Shown: one piece after another, positions 32,324-40,811 of the stretch
How positions within the stretch are numbered: the first letter of the stretch is position 1
How the letters are laid out: every line of letters begins with the position of its first letter
Assembly (NCBI RefSeq): GCF_018798885.1
Contig: NZ_CP076361.1
Coordinates: 2,013,501-2,077,500 of the forward strand
Source: Gemmobacter fulvus
GTDB lineage: Bacteria > Pseudomonadota > Alphaproteobacteria > Rhodobacterales > Rhodobacteraceae
Direction: 5' to 3'
DNA length: 64,000 bases
Position numbers and translations under genes: made by a program
The notes under the pieces: generated by a model
Database searches by the model: none
Told to the model about the DNA's origin: nothing
The model's input: only the letters and a program-made list of their open reading frames with translations

Positions 32324-34165
32324 ATGTTCCGGTTTTTCGAAGGGCTGGTTGACCCCTATCGGCCATATACGCCCTCCAATACGCCACCGCGCAAACTCTG
32401 GCCGTTCCTGCGGGAATATATCATCCCGTTCCGGGGGGTGTTTACCGTTACGGCGCTGCTGTCGGTGCTGGCGGCGGCGGCGGATGTGGTGCTGATCTGG
32501 TATGTGGGCCGGGTGGTCGACCTGCTGGCGCAGGGCAAACCGCAAGAGATCTGGGCCAGCTATGGCACCGAGATTCTGGCGGTGGGCTTTGCCGTTCTGG
32601 TGCTGCGGCCGCTGATCCTCGTGGCCAATGTGGCGCTGCTGCACAATACGATCCTGCCGAACTTTGGCACCATGATCCGTTACCGCGCGCATAATCATGT
32701 GCTGCGGCAGCCGGTGGGCTGGTTTGAATCCGATTTCGCGGGCCGCATTGCCAACCGCATCATGCAGACACCGCCCGCTGCCGGGGATGCAGTGTTTCAG
32801 ACCTTTGACGCAGTGGCCTTTGCCAGCGTCACTGTGGTGGGTGCGGGCGTGATGCTGGCAGAGGCGGATCTGCGTCTGCTGGTGCCGTTGCTGATCTGGT
32901 TCGCGCTTTATGCCGCGCTGGTGAAATGGACGCTGCGCCGGGCGGGCCCGGCCTCCAAGGCCAGTTCGGATGCGCGCTCGGCTGTCACCGGGCGGGTGGT
33001 TGATGCCTATAGCAACATCCATTCGGTGAAGATGTTCGCGCATCACGATCTGGAAATGCGTTATGCGACCGAAGCGATCGAAACCGCGCGGGTGAAGTTC
33101 CAGCAGGAAATGCGCATCGTCACCAAGATGGATCTGGCGCTGACGGTGCTGAACGGGTTTCTGATCGTGGCGGTGACCGGCTGGGCCTTGCTGCTGTGGT
33201 ATCAGGGGCAGGCTTCGGTGGGCACGGTGGCGGCGGCGACGACGCTTGTGCTGCGGCTGAACAACATGACCTATTGGATCATGTGGGCGACAACCTCGCT
33301 GGTGCAGGCGCTGGGCGTGGTGGCCGAAGGTATGGAGACGATCACCCAACCCATCGGGCTGGTGGATGCGGCAGCGGCGCGGCCCTTGCGGCTGACCGAG
33401 GGGCGGATCGACCTTCAGGCCGTCTCGCATCACTATGGCCGCGGTTCGGGCGGTTTGCAGGCGGTAACGCTGACCATCCGGCCCGGGGAACGGATCGGGC
33501 TTGTCGGGCGTTCCGGTGCCGGGAAATCGACATTGGTGAAGCTGATGCTGCGCTTTTACGATCCCGAGGCCGGGCGCATCCTGATCGACGGGCAAGACAT
33601 CACGCAGGTCACACAAGACAGCCTGCGCCGCGAAATCGGCATGGTGCAGCAGGACAGCAGCCTGTTGCATCGGTCCGTGCGCGAAAACATCCTCTATGGC
33701 CGCCCCGATGCCACCGAGGCCGAGATGATCGCGGCGGCACAGCGTGCCGAAGCGCATGAGTTCATCCTGACGCTGGAAGACCCCGAAGGCCGCCGCGGTT
33801 ATGATGCGCATGTCGGCGAGCGCGGGGTGAAGCTTTCGGGCGGGCAGCGCCAGCGCGTCGGTCTGGCGCGGGTGATCCTGAAAGATGCGCCGATCCTGAT
33901 CCTGGACGAGGCGACAAGCGCGCTCGACAGCGAGGTCGAGGCGGCGATCCAGGATGCGCTTTATGGTGTGATGCAGGGCAAGACAGTGATCGCCATTGCG
34001 CACCGCCTGTCGACCATCGCGGCGATGGACCGTATTGTGGTGCTGGAGGATGGGCGCGTGGCCGAAGACGGCAGCCATGCCGATCTTCTGGCGCAGGGCG
34101 GCCTTTATGCCCGGTTCTGGGCGCGGCAATCCGGTGGATTTATCGGAACAGAGGAGACGGAATGA
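32324..34165 (+). CDS. ABC exporter half-transporter 1
   Basis: 613 residues: an N-terminal six-helix exporter membrane domain (about 30-330) and a C-terminal ATPase (about 360-600). Walker A is GRSGAGKST, the Q-loop lies in GMVQQDSSLLHRS, the signature is LSGGQRQR, and Walker B is ILILDEATSALD with the switch His in IAHRLSTI. All catalytic residues are intact. The substrate is unknown; lipid or drug export is typical of the family. The ATG at 32324 (MFRFFEGL) is chosen over a GTG at 32306. It overlaps the second half-transporter gene by four bases, so a heterodimer is likely. Confidence 0.88.
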   Translation: MFRFFEGLVDPYRPYTPSNTPPRKLWPFLREYIIPFRGVFTVTALLSVLAAAADVVLIWYVGRVVDLLAQGKPQEIWASYGTEILAVGFAVLVLRPLILVANVALLHNTILPNFGTMIRYRAHNHVLRQPVGWFESDFAGRIANRIMQTPPAAGDAVFQTFDAVAFASVTVVGAGVMLAEADLRLLVPLLIWFALYAALVKWTLRRAGPASKASSDARSAVTGRVVDAYSNIHSVKMFAHHDLEMRYATEAIETARVKFQQEMRIVTKMDLALTVLNGFLIVAVTGWALLLWYQGQASVGTVAAATTLVLRLNNMTYWIMWATTSLVQALGVVAEGMETITQPIGLVDAAAARPLRLTEGRIDLQAVSHHYGRGSGGLQAVTLTIRPGERIGLVGRSGAGKSTLVKLMLRFYDPEAGRILIDGQDITQVTQDSLRREIGMVQQDSSLLHRSVRENILYGRPDATEAEMIAAAQRAEAHEFILTLEDPEGRRGYDAHVGERGVKLSGGQRQRVGLARVILKDAPILILDEATSALDSEVEAAIQDALYGVMQGKTVIAIAHRLSTIAAMDRIVVLEDGRVAEDGSHADLLAQGGLYARFWARQSGGFIGTEETE

Positions 34166-36012
34166 AGCTGCTGACATCGCTTGGCGGCTTTATTGACGCC
34201 TTCCGCCCCGCCTCGGGCAATCCGCCGCAACAGCTTGGCGCATTTTTCGGCTGGTGTCTGCGCGGGGCCTGGGGGCCTTTGGTGGTGGCGGGCATCATCT
34301 CCAGCCTTGCGGGCACGACAGAGGTGGTTTCGGCGCTGATCCTCGGTTGGGTGGTGGATGCGGCGGTAAGCGCAGGGCCTGCCGACTTTTTCGCCGTGCA
34401 TCTGGATCTGCTGCTGTGGTTCACCGCCTTTTACCTGATCTTCCGCCCGCTGGCCTTTGCGGCCTCGGCGGCGTCCAACTCGATCATCGTCGGGCCGAAT
34501 GTGATGCCGCTGGTATTGAGCCGTCTGCATCGCTGGACCCTGGGGCAAAGCGTCACCTTCTTTGACAATGATTTTGCCGGGCGGATCGCGCAAAAGCAGA
34601 TGCAGGCAGCGCGGGCGGTGACCGATGTGGCGACAGAGGTGATCAACACCGTCTGTTTCGCGCTGGCCTCGGTGATCGGTTCGGCGATTTTCCTGATCGC
34701 GATTGATGCCCGCATTGCGATTGCGTTGCTGGTCTGGATGGCGGCCTATCTGGCGCTGATCCGGTTTTTCCTGCCCAAGGTAAAGGTGAACTCGGCGGCG
34801 CGGGCGGCGGCGCGGGCGATGGTGTCGGGGCAGGTGGTGGATACGATCACCAATATCAAGACCGTCAAGCTGTTCGCTCATGCCGCCTTCGAGGACCGGG
34901 TTGCGCTGAAAAGCATGGAGGTCTTCCGCGCCCGCAGTCTGGAATTCGGCGTCATCTCGACCTGGTTCCGATTTACTCTGATGACGCTGGCCGGGGTGCT
35001 GCCGGTGTTGCTGATCGGCGGCACTGTGCTGTTGTGGCAGCAGGGCGCGGCCACGGCCGGCGCGATTGCGGCCTCGGGGGCGGTGGCGATGCGGATTGCG
35101 CAGATGACCGGCTGGGTCAGCTTTACCCTGATGTCCATCTATACCAGCGTGGGCGAGGTGGAGGACGGAATGCGCACGCTGTCGGCGCCGCATCTTCTGG
35201 CCGACAAGCCCGATGCGATCGAACTGCCGCGCGTCAAGGGGGCTGTGCGCTATGATCATGCCAGCTTTGCCTATGGCCGCACGCGGGGCGGGGTGGAGGA
35301 TGTGTTTCTGGACATCCGCGCCGGTGAGAAGCTGGGCATTGTCGGCGCATCGGGGGCGGGCAAATCCAGCCTCGTGGCGCTGCTGTTGCGGCTCTATGAT
35401 TGCGAAAAGGGTGCGGTTCTGGTCGATGGCCATGATGTGCGCGATGTGACGCAGGAATCGCTGCGCCGTCAGATCGGCATGGTCACGCAGGAAACCGCGA
35501 TGTTCAACCGCTCGGCGCGGGACAATATCGCCTATGGCCGCCCCGATGCGACAGAGGCCGAGATCATCGCGGCGGCGCGGCAGGCCGAAGCGCATGAGTT
35601 CATTCTGGCGATGGAGGATCATCAGGGCCGCAAGGGGTATGATGCCTATCTTGGGGAGCGTGGGGTCAAACTGTCAGGCGGGCAGCGGCAACGCATCGCG
35701 CTGGCGCGTGCCTTCCTGAAGGATGCGCCGATTCTGGTGCTGGACGAGGCGACCTCGGCGCTTGATTCGGAGGTGGAGGCCAGTATCCAGGAAGCGCTGG
35801 ACCGGGTGATGGTGGGCAAAACCGTGCTGGCCATCGCGCATCGCCTGTCGACCATCGCTGCGATGGACCGGATTGTGGTGCTGGATTCGGGCCGGATCGT
35901 CGAGATGGGCAACCATGAGGCGCTTTTGGCACAAGGAGGGCTTTACGCGCGCTACTGGAACCGTCAATCGGGGGGCTTCATCGTCACCGAAGAGGCTGAG
36001 GCAGCGGAATGA
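34162..36012 (+). CDS. ABC exporter half-transporter 2
   Basis: 616 residues with the same membrane-plus-ATPase layout as its upstream neighbour, and clearly homologous to it. Walker A is GASGAGKSS, the signature LSGGQRQR, and Walker B ILVLDEATSALD. Catalytic residues are intact, so both ATP sites of a heterodimer would be active. Both ends overlap neighbouring genes (ATGA), linking the two half-exporters and the RNA methyltransferase in one transcript. The transported substrate cannot be read from the sequence. Confidence 0.88.
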   Translation: MKLLTSLGGFIDAFRPASGNPPQQLGAFFGWCLRGAWGPLVVAGIISSLAGTTEVVSALILGWVVDAAVSAGPADFFAVHLDLLLWFTAFYLIFRPLAFAASAASNSIIVGPNVMPLVLSRLHRWTLGQSVTFFDNDFAGRIAQKQMQAARAVTDVATEVINTVCFALASVIGSAIFLIAIDARIAIALLVWMAAYLALIRFFLPKVKVNSAARAAARAMVSGQVVDTITNIKTVKLFAHAAFEDRVALKSMEVFRARSLEFGVISTWFRFTLMTLAGVLPVLLIGGTVLLWQQGAATAGAIAASGAVAMRIAQMTGWVSFTLMSIYTSVGEVEDGMRTLSAPHLLADKPDAIELPRVKGAVRYDHASFAYGRTRGGVEDVFLDIRAGEKLGIVGASGAGKSSLVALLLRLYDCEKGAVLVDGHDVRDVTQESLRRQIGMVTQETAMFNRSARDNIAYGRPDATEAEIIAAARQAEAHEFILAMEDHQGRKGYDAYLGERGVKLSGGQRQRIALARAFLKDAPILVLDEATSALDSEVEASIQEALDRVMVGKTVLAIAHRLSTIAAMDRIVVLDSGRIVEMGNHEALLAQGGLYARYWNRQSGGFIVTEEAEAAE

Positions 36013-37232
36013 AACTGACCATCGAGCGACTGGGCCACCTGGGCGACGCCATCGCGCAGGGGCCGGACGGCCCCGTTTATGTGCCACAGATGCTGCCCGG
36101 CGAAGAGGTCGAGGGCGAGATTCAGGGCGACAAGCTACTGAATGCGCGGATCCTGACCCCCTCGGCGGATCGGGTGAAACCGCCATGCCCCCATGCCCGC
36201 AGCTGCGGTGGCTGCCTGATGCAGCACGCCCGTGACGGGTTTGTGGCCGATTGGAAGATGGGGATCGTGCGCGGTGCGCTGGCCGGTCAGGGCATCGAGG
36301 CGGAACTGCGTGGCGTGCTGACCTCGCCGCCGCAATCACGCAGGCGGGCCACGCTTTCGGGGCGGCGTACCAAGGGCGGTGCGATGCTGGGCTTTCATGC
36401 GCGCGGCTCGGATCAGTTGATCCCCGCGCCGAATTGTCAGCTGCTGCACCCCGACCTGATGGCGGTGTTCCCGGCGCTGGAGGCGCTGGTGATCGCAGGC
36501 GGATCGCGCACCACCGAACTGTCGCTGACGCTGACCCGCACTTTGGCGGGGCCGGATGTGATCGTGGCAGGGGGCAAGCCGCTCGACGGGCAGTTGCGGC
36601 TGGATCTGGCGCGCATCACTGAAGCCCACGGCCTGTCGCGGCTGACCTGGGGGGACGAGACGGTGGCCCTGCGCGCCGCGCCGATGCAGCGATTCGGCAA
36701 GGCGCTGGTGGCACCGCCGCCCGGGGCCTTCCTGCAAGCGACGGTGGAGGGCGAGCGCGCCTTGCTGGGGGCGGTGCGCGCCGCCGTGGGCAGCGCCGAC
36801 CGCATCACCGATCTGTTCGCCGGGGTGGGCACGTTCAGTCTGCCGCTGGCCGATCAGGCCGCGGTTCATGCTGTCGAGGGCGAGGCGGCGATGATGGCCG
36901 CGCTCGACAAGGGCTGGCGTCAGGCGCAGGGGCTGCACCGCGTCAGCGTCGAGACGCGTGATCTGTTCCGCCGTCCGCTGGAACCTGATGAATTCAAAGG
37001 CGTGCAGGCCGTCGTGATCGACCCGCCGCGCGCCGGGGCCGAGGCGCAGACAGCCACACTGGCGCGCTCCGGTGTGCCGGTGATCGCGGCGGTGTCGTGC
37101 AATCCGGTGACCTTCGCGCGCGATGCCCGGGTGCTGCGCGCCGGGGGCTATCAGCTCGATTGGGTGCATGTGGTCGATCAGTTCCGCTGGTCGTCGCATG
37201 TGGAACTGGCGGCGCGGTTCAGCCGGGCGTGA
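36009..37232 (+). CDS. RNA uracil-5-methyltransferase (RlmD/RumA-TrmA family)
   Basis: 407 residues. A short N-terminal TRAM-like part (about 1-55) is followed by the iron-sulfur cysteines of CPHARSCGGC near 60 and a fourth in APNCQLLHP. The C-terminal SAM domain has DLFAGVGTFSLPL near 270, VIDPPRAGAE near 335, and the nucleophilic cysteine in AVSCNPVTFARD near 363. It methylates uracil in rRNA or tRNA. The family is clear, but whether the target is 23S rRNA U1939-like or another site is not. It is coupled to the ABC exporter gene by an ATGA overlap. Confidence 0.9.
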   Translation: MKLTIERLGHLGDAIAQGPDGPVYVPQMLPGEEVEGEIQGDKLLNARILTPSADRVKPPCPHARSCGGCLMQHARDGFVADWKMGIVRGALAGQGIEAELRGVLTSPPQSRRRATLSGRRTKGGAMLGFHARGSDQLIPAPNCQLLHPDLMAVFPALEALVIAGGSRTTELSLTLTRTLAGPDVIVAGGKPLDGQLRLDLARITEAHGLSRLTWGDETVALRAAPMQRFGKALVAPPPGAFLQATVEGERALLGAVRAAVGSADRITDLFAGVGTFSLPLADQAAVHAVEGEAAMMAALDKGWRQAQGLHRVSVETRDLFRRPLEPDEFKGVQAVVIDPPRAGAEAQTATLARSGVPVIAAVSCNPVTFARDARVLRAGGYQLDWVHVVDQFRWSSHVELAARFSRA

Positions 37233-37346
37233 ATTGACGCACGAAGCCGTGATGGCTTTGTGGATCCATGCACGGATGTATTCTCTAGGCAAATTGTGCA
37301 TAAATGCGGTAGGGCAGGAAAAAAAGAAGCAGTACACAGGCGACCC

Positions 37347-37844
37347 ATGGTCTTGATCCGCATCCTTCTTGCGTTTGCGCTCGTGCTCGGGCTGTCTGCC
37401 TGTGGCGGCGGCAAGTTCCGCACCTATCGCGGCCCCGAAGTCACCTCGATCCAGGTGCATAAGGCAGATCGCAAGATGTATCTGCTGCACAATTCCAAAG
37501 TGCTGAAAGAATACGATATTTCTCTGGGTTTCCAGCCGGTCGGACACAAGCAGTTCGAGGGTGACGGCAAGACGCCGGAAGGTGTGTATTTCATCAGCCA
37601 CCACAATCCGCGCAGCCGTTATCACCTGTCGGTCGGCGTGTCCTATCCGAACGAGGCGGATCGGGCCTTTGCGTCGACCATGGGCAAATCGCCGGGCGGC
37701 GATATCATGATTCACGGGCGTTCGCGCTACAAGGGCCAGAACAAGGGCGATTGGACCGCCGGCTGCATCGCGGTGCGCGACCGCGAAATGGAAGAGATCT
37801 ATTCCATGCTGCGCCGCCAGACCCCGATCCTGATCCTGCCCTGA
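37347..37844 (+). CDS. L,D-transpeptidase (YkuD) lipoprotein
   Basis: 165 residues. A lipoprotein signal with lipobox LSAC (Cys19) is followed by a compact YkuD domain. The catalytic histidine lies in DIMIHGRS near residue 122 and the nucleophilic cysteine is Cys140 in WTAGCIAVRD. It would form or edit 3-3 cross-links, or attach proteins to peptidoglycan, in the periplasm. The ATG at 37347 starts directly with the signal sequence. An intrinsic terminator follows. A second, Tat-exported L,D-transpeptidase is encoded about 0.8 kb downstream. Confidence 0.9.
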   Translation: MVLIRILLAFALVLGLSACGGGKFRTYRGPEVTSIQVHKADRKMYLLHNSKVLKEYDISLGFQPVGHKQFEGDGKTPEGVYFISHHNPRSRYHLSVGVSYPNEADRAFASTMGKSPGGDIMIHGRSRYKGQNKGDWTAGCIAVRDREMEEIYSMLRRQTPILILP

Positions 37845-37860
37845 GCCGACATCAGACTGC

Positions 37861-37894
37861 AAAAAAGGGGCCAATCGGCCCCTTTTCTTGTTTC
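37861..37894. terminator. Intrinsic terminator between convergent L,D-transpeptidase and CAP-protein genes
   Basis: A 10-bp stem, AAAAGGGGCC (37863-37872) and GGCCCCTTTT (37877-37886), with a 4-base loop is flanked by an A-run on the left and a T-rich tail on the right. It can act in both directions, ending both converging transcripts. Confidence 0.88.
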
Positions 37895-37914
37895 CGGTGA
37901 TGACTGCCGCGCGG

Positions 37915-38514
37915 TTATTGCGCGGGAACATTGTCCATTTCAGAGGTCACGGTGCGGCCCAGAGCGATGGCGTTCACGTTTTGCACGGGCGCGCGGGTGC
38001 TGTCGCCGGTGACAAGCGTCCACCAGATCTTGCCGCTCGGCTCCTGGAACCAGGCAAACCCCATCTCATTGGCGCTGGCATCCAGAATGATCGCGCGGGT
38101 GTCGGGCTGGTTTGCCCAGGCGGCCAGCGTTTCCAGTTCCGTCTCGTAGGTTTCCGAAATCAGCTCGCCGCCGAAATGCCCGCCATAGCCCGCACGCTGC
38201 ACCCGCAGCAGCGGCGACGAGCCGTCAGAGCCGAAATGCCAGGGACGATTCTGCGCCGACATGTCACGCGAATGTGCCGCTGCCGCCGCGTTCAGTTGCG
38301 GGTTCAATTGCATCTGCACCACGCCCTTGGCCGCCCGCAGCGAGTTGACCGAATCAAGCACCCGATAGGCGATCTCGCCCTCGGTGCGTTTGTCGATCTT
38401 GTAGACACGCGGCAGGGGGCGCCCATCGGCGCCGAACTGTGCCTCCGGGGCTGTGGTGCTGCAAGCCGCGAGCATGGCTGCCGCACAGACCGCCAGAACG
38501 GAAAATCTCGTCAT
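37915..38514 (-). CDS. CAP/SCP-domain lipoprotein
   Basis: 199 residues. The lipoprotein signal peptide has lipobox LAAC (Cys18). A CAP (SCP/PR-1) domain follows at about 50-190, with NSLRAAKGVVQMQLNPQLNAAA, AHSRDMSAQNRPWHFG, GYGGHFGGELI and WWTLVTG. Bacterial CAP proteins are exported and their functions are mostly undefined; some bind or cut cell-envelope components. It lies between two L,D-transpeptidase genes, which fits an envelope role. Confidence 0.85.
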   Translation of the reverse strand: MTRFSVLAVCAAAMLAACSTTAPEAQFGADGRPLPRVYKIDKRTEGEIAYRVLDSVNSLRAAKGVVQMQLNPQLNAAAAAHSRDMSAQNRPWHFGSDGSSPLLRVQRAGYGGHFGGELISETYETELETLAAWANQPDTRAIILDASANEMGFAWFQEPSGKIWWTLVTGDSTRAPVQNVNAIALGRTVTSEMDNVPAQ

Positions 38515-38678
38515 CTTCTTTCACACCAATGGCAATTCGACCGTTCGTCCTTATCCAATCCGGGCAGAAGGTTCAAACGCAAGTCTGCGTGATCTTGACC
38601 GTTGACATCTGTTTGATTTGCGAAGTTGCGGCATTGCAGCTAAAAACCGCTCAAATCCAACGACAAGGAGTTCAGCGG

Positions 38679-39254
38679 ATGAGTGCTGACACTACGTTCA
38701 AGCCCAGCCGCCGTGCGGTTCTTGGTGGCGCTGCTGCGGCAGCAATGGGGGCTGCGGCCCTTCCGGCCTTCGCGCAGGCCGACAGTTCTGTGCGCAACAA
38801 CATCTCCAGCTTCCGTATGCTGGACTGGCAGCCCTACTTCACCGATACCCGCAAAGGCGCGGTTCTGGTGGATACGCAGTCGCGCGCGCTGCATTTCTGG
38901 TCGGAAGATCAGACGGTCTACAAACTTTACCCGACCTCGGTGCCGCTGTCGGAAGATCTGACCCGCCGGGGCCGGACCGAGATCATCAAGAAGGTGGTCG
39001 GCCCGGAATGGCGCCCGACGCCGTCGATGCTGGAACGCAACCCTGACTGGCCGCCCTATATCGGCCCCGGCCCGGACAATCCGCTCGGCACCCATGCGCT
39101 GTGGCTTTCGTGGACCTATTACCGGATCCATGGCACGCATGACACGCGCAAGATCGGCCGCAAATCTTCCAACGGCTGCGTCGGGCTGTACAACGAGCAT
39201 ATTTCGGAATTGTTCAACCTGACCCAAGTTGGCACACAGGTGTTGCTAATTTGA
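38679..39254 (+). CDS. Tat-exported L,D-transpeptidase (ErfK/YbiS-like)
   Basis: 191 residues. The N-terminus carries a twin-arginine signal, SRRAVLGGAAAAAMGAAALP, with the cleavage region near AFA at residue 32. The YkuD domain has its catalytic histidine in RIHGTHD near 151 and nucleophilic Cys167 in SSNGCVGLYN. The domain contains PEWRPTPSMLERNP and PGPDNPLGTHALWLSW, the conserved ErfK-type segments. AAGGAG (38665-38670) lies 8 bases before the ATG at 38679. It acts on periplasmic peptidoglycan. Tat export of this family is common in alphaproteobacteria. Confidence 0.92.
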   Translation: MSADTTFKPSRRAVLGGAAAAAMGAAALPAFAQADSSVRNNISSFRMLDWQPYFTDTRKGAVLVDTQSRALHFWSEDQTVYKLYPTSVPLSEDLTRRGRTEIIKKVVGPEWRPTPSMLERNPDWPPYIGPGPDNPLGTHALWLSWTYYRIHGTHDTRKIGRKSSNGCVGLYNEHISELFNLTQVGTQVLLI

Positions 39255-39261
39255 CGACATC

Positions 39262-39290
39262 GCGGGGCGGCATTTCTGCCCCGCTTGCCC
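39262..39290 (+). terminator. Hairpin after the Tat-exported L,D-transpeptidase gene
   Basis: A 7-bp GC stem, GCGGGGC (39262-39268) and GCCCCGC (39278-39284), has a 9-base loop and a short TTGCCC tail. It is a plausible but not strong terminator before the small-protein promoter region. Confidence 0.5.
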
Positions 39291-39402
39291 TTGCATTGCG
39301 CCTGTGACCGTTCACGATTACACAGCGAAATACGAGGTACAGTCTTGGGTGCGCAGTATCGCCTCTGCAAAATTCGATCCTGCGCAATATCTGGAGGTTA
39401 AC

Positions 39403-39582
39403 ATGAAGAAACTTGCACTTGCTGCCGCTCTGACGGTCGCTGCTTCCACCGCTTTCGCTGGTGGCGTTGTTGAGCCGGTCATGGAGCCGGAAGTTGTTGA
39501 AGCCGCGACCTCGTCGTCGGCTGGCGGCATCATTGTTCCGCTGCTGCTCCTGCTGGTTGTGGCTGCTGCTGCTTCCAACTGA
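39403..39582 (+). CDS. Small exported protein with hydrophobic C-terminus (paralogue-like pair member A)
   Basis: 59 residues. A signal peptide ends at AFA (residue 19), followed by a short acidic Val/Glu/Pro linker (GGVVEPVMEPEVVEAA), an SSSAGG turn and a hydrophobic tail (IIVPLLLLLVVAAAASN). The mature part may insert in a membrane or assemble. GGAGG lies 5 bases upstream of the ATG, and a strong terminator follows. Eleven of 15 alanine codons are GCT, unlike the GCC/GCG-rich neighbours, which suggests high expression. The same layout recurs in the protein at 51870-52085. No named family was recognised. It converges with ferrochelatase. Confidence 0.8.
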   Translation: MKKLALAAALTVAASTAFAGGVVEPVMEPEVVEAATSSSAGGIIVPLLLLLVVAAAASN

Positions 39583-39602
39583 TCTGACACAGGCTGTCAT
39601 GG

Positions 39603-39638
39603 AAAAGGCGGCAGGGAAACCTGCCGCCTTTTTCTTTT
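39603..39638. terminator. Strong intrinsic terminator between the small protein and hemH
   Basis: A 13-bp stem (arms 39603-39615 and 39620-39632; core GGCGGCAGG/CCTGCCGCC) with a GAAA loop is followed by TTTCTTTTTG and preceded by an A-run. It serves the small gene, and could also end the convergent hemH transcript. Confidence 0.92.
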
Positions 39639-39661
39639 TGTAGGCCTGAACAGGGGCGGCC

Positions 39662-40759
39662 TTACAGCCAGCCCCCCAGATTGTCGCGGATCACGGCAGC
39701 GAGGGCCGCGATATGGGCGGCATCATCGTTCAGGCAGGGAATATAGGTAAAGCTTTCCCCGCCCGCGTGCTCAAACGCCTCGCGGATCTCACCATTGATC
39801 TCTTCCAGCGTCTCGATGCAGTCGGCGGAAAAGGCGGGGGCCATCACCGCAATGCGCTTCTTGCCCTGTTTTGCCAGCTCTGCCACATGCTCCACCGTAT
39901 AGGGCTTGAGCCATTCTTCCGGGCCAAAGACCGACTGGAACGTGGTGTCGATGCTGCCCTTGTCCCATCCCAGCCGCTCGCGCAGCAGCCGCGAGGTTTT
40001 CTGGCATTGGCAGTGATAGGGATCACCTGACATCAGATAGCGTTTCGGCATCCCGTGATAGGAGGCCACCAGCACATCGGGGCGGTGATCCAGCTGCGCA
40101 TAGGCGCGTTCTACCGATCGGGCCAGTGCGTCAATATACAGCGGATGGTCAAAGTATTCCGCCACGGTGCGGGCTGCGGGCTGGCGCTTTTCCTGCATCA
40201 GCGCGCGAAAGAAGGCATCATTCGCCGTGCCCGAGGTGGCCCCGGCGTAATGCGGATACAGCGGGAAAAACAGGATCTTCTCGCAGCCCGCCGCGACCAT
40301 CGCCCGCACCTTCGACGCGGTGGAGGGATTGCCATAGCGCATGCAGAAATCGACCATGACCTGATCGCCAAAATTGTCCTTCAGTGTCGCGGCAAGGGCG
40401 CTTGTCTGATCTTTGGTGATGGTCATCAACGGGCTTTCGCCCTTGGGGCCGCCCTTGTCGTGATTCCAGATGGATTTGTAATTCGCGCCCGAGGTGAAGG
40501 GGCGCTTGGTCAGGATGATCAGCTGCAGCAGCGGCTGCCACTTCCAGCTGGCATAGTCGATCACCCGTTTGTCCGACAGGAATTCGTTCAGATACCGCCG
40601 CATCGACCAGTAATCGTAATGGTCGGGCGTGCCGAGATTGGCCAGAAGAACACCGATCCTGGCCTGCCGCACGGGCGGATGGCTGGCAGGCGCATGGGCC
40701 AGGCGGCCCTCGCCGGGGCGGATCGTCGGGGCGGCCTGATCGCGCGTGGCGTCCAGCAT
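39662..40759 (-). CDS. hemH: Ferrochelatase
   Basis: 365 residues. It shows the ferrochelatase core with ARIGVLLANLGTPDHYDYWS near residue 33, FPLYPHYAGATSG-like FPLYPHYAG, LVASYHGMPKRYL (active-site His in SYHG) and GKKRIAVMAPAFSADCIETLEE near the end. It inserts ferrous iron into protoporphyrin IX at the membrane surface, the last step of haem synthesis. The ATG at 40759 is preferred over upstream in-frame ATGs because AGGAG lies 7 bases before it. Confidence 0.94.
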   Translation of the reverse strand: MLDATRDQAAPTIRPGEGRLAHAPASHPPVRQARIGVLLANLGTPDHYDYWSMRRYLNEFLSDKRVIDYASWKWQPLLQLIILTKRPFTSGANYKSIWNHDKGGPKGESPLMTITKDQTSALAATLKDNFGDQVMVDFCMRYGNPSTASKVRAMVAAGCEKILFFPLYPHYAGATSGTANDAFFRALMQEKRQPAARTVAEYFDHPLYIDALARSVERAYAQLDHRPDVLVASYHGMPKRYLMSGDPYHCQCQKTSRLLRERLGWDKGSIDTTFQSVFGPEEWLKPYTVEHVAELAKQGKKRIAVMAPAFSADCIETLEEINGEIREAFEHAGGESFTYIPCLNDDAAHIAALAAVIRDNLGGWL

Positions 40760-40811
40760 GGTCATTCTCCTGTCTGTCATTCTGCCCGACATAGTCTTGC
40801 GGCGCGTGGCG

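Noticed and set aside
31058-34177. Minus-strand open frame of about 1039 codons
   Set aside because: It lies antisense to the CCA enzyme and the first ABC exporter, both with clear motifs; the translation is His/Arg/Gln-rich and has no recognisable domain. High GC content explains the long opening.
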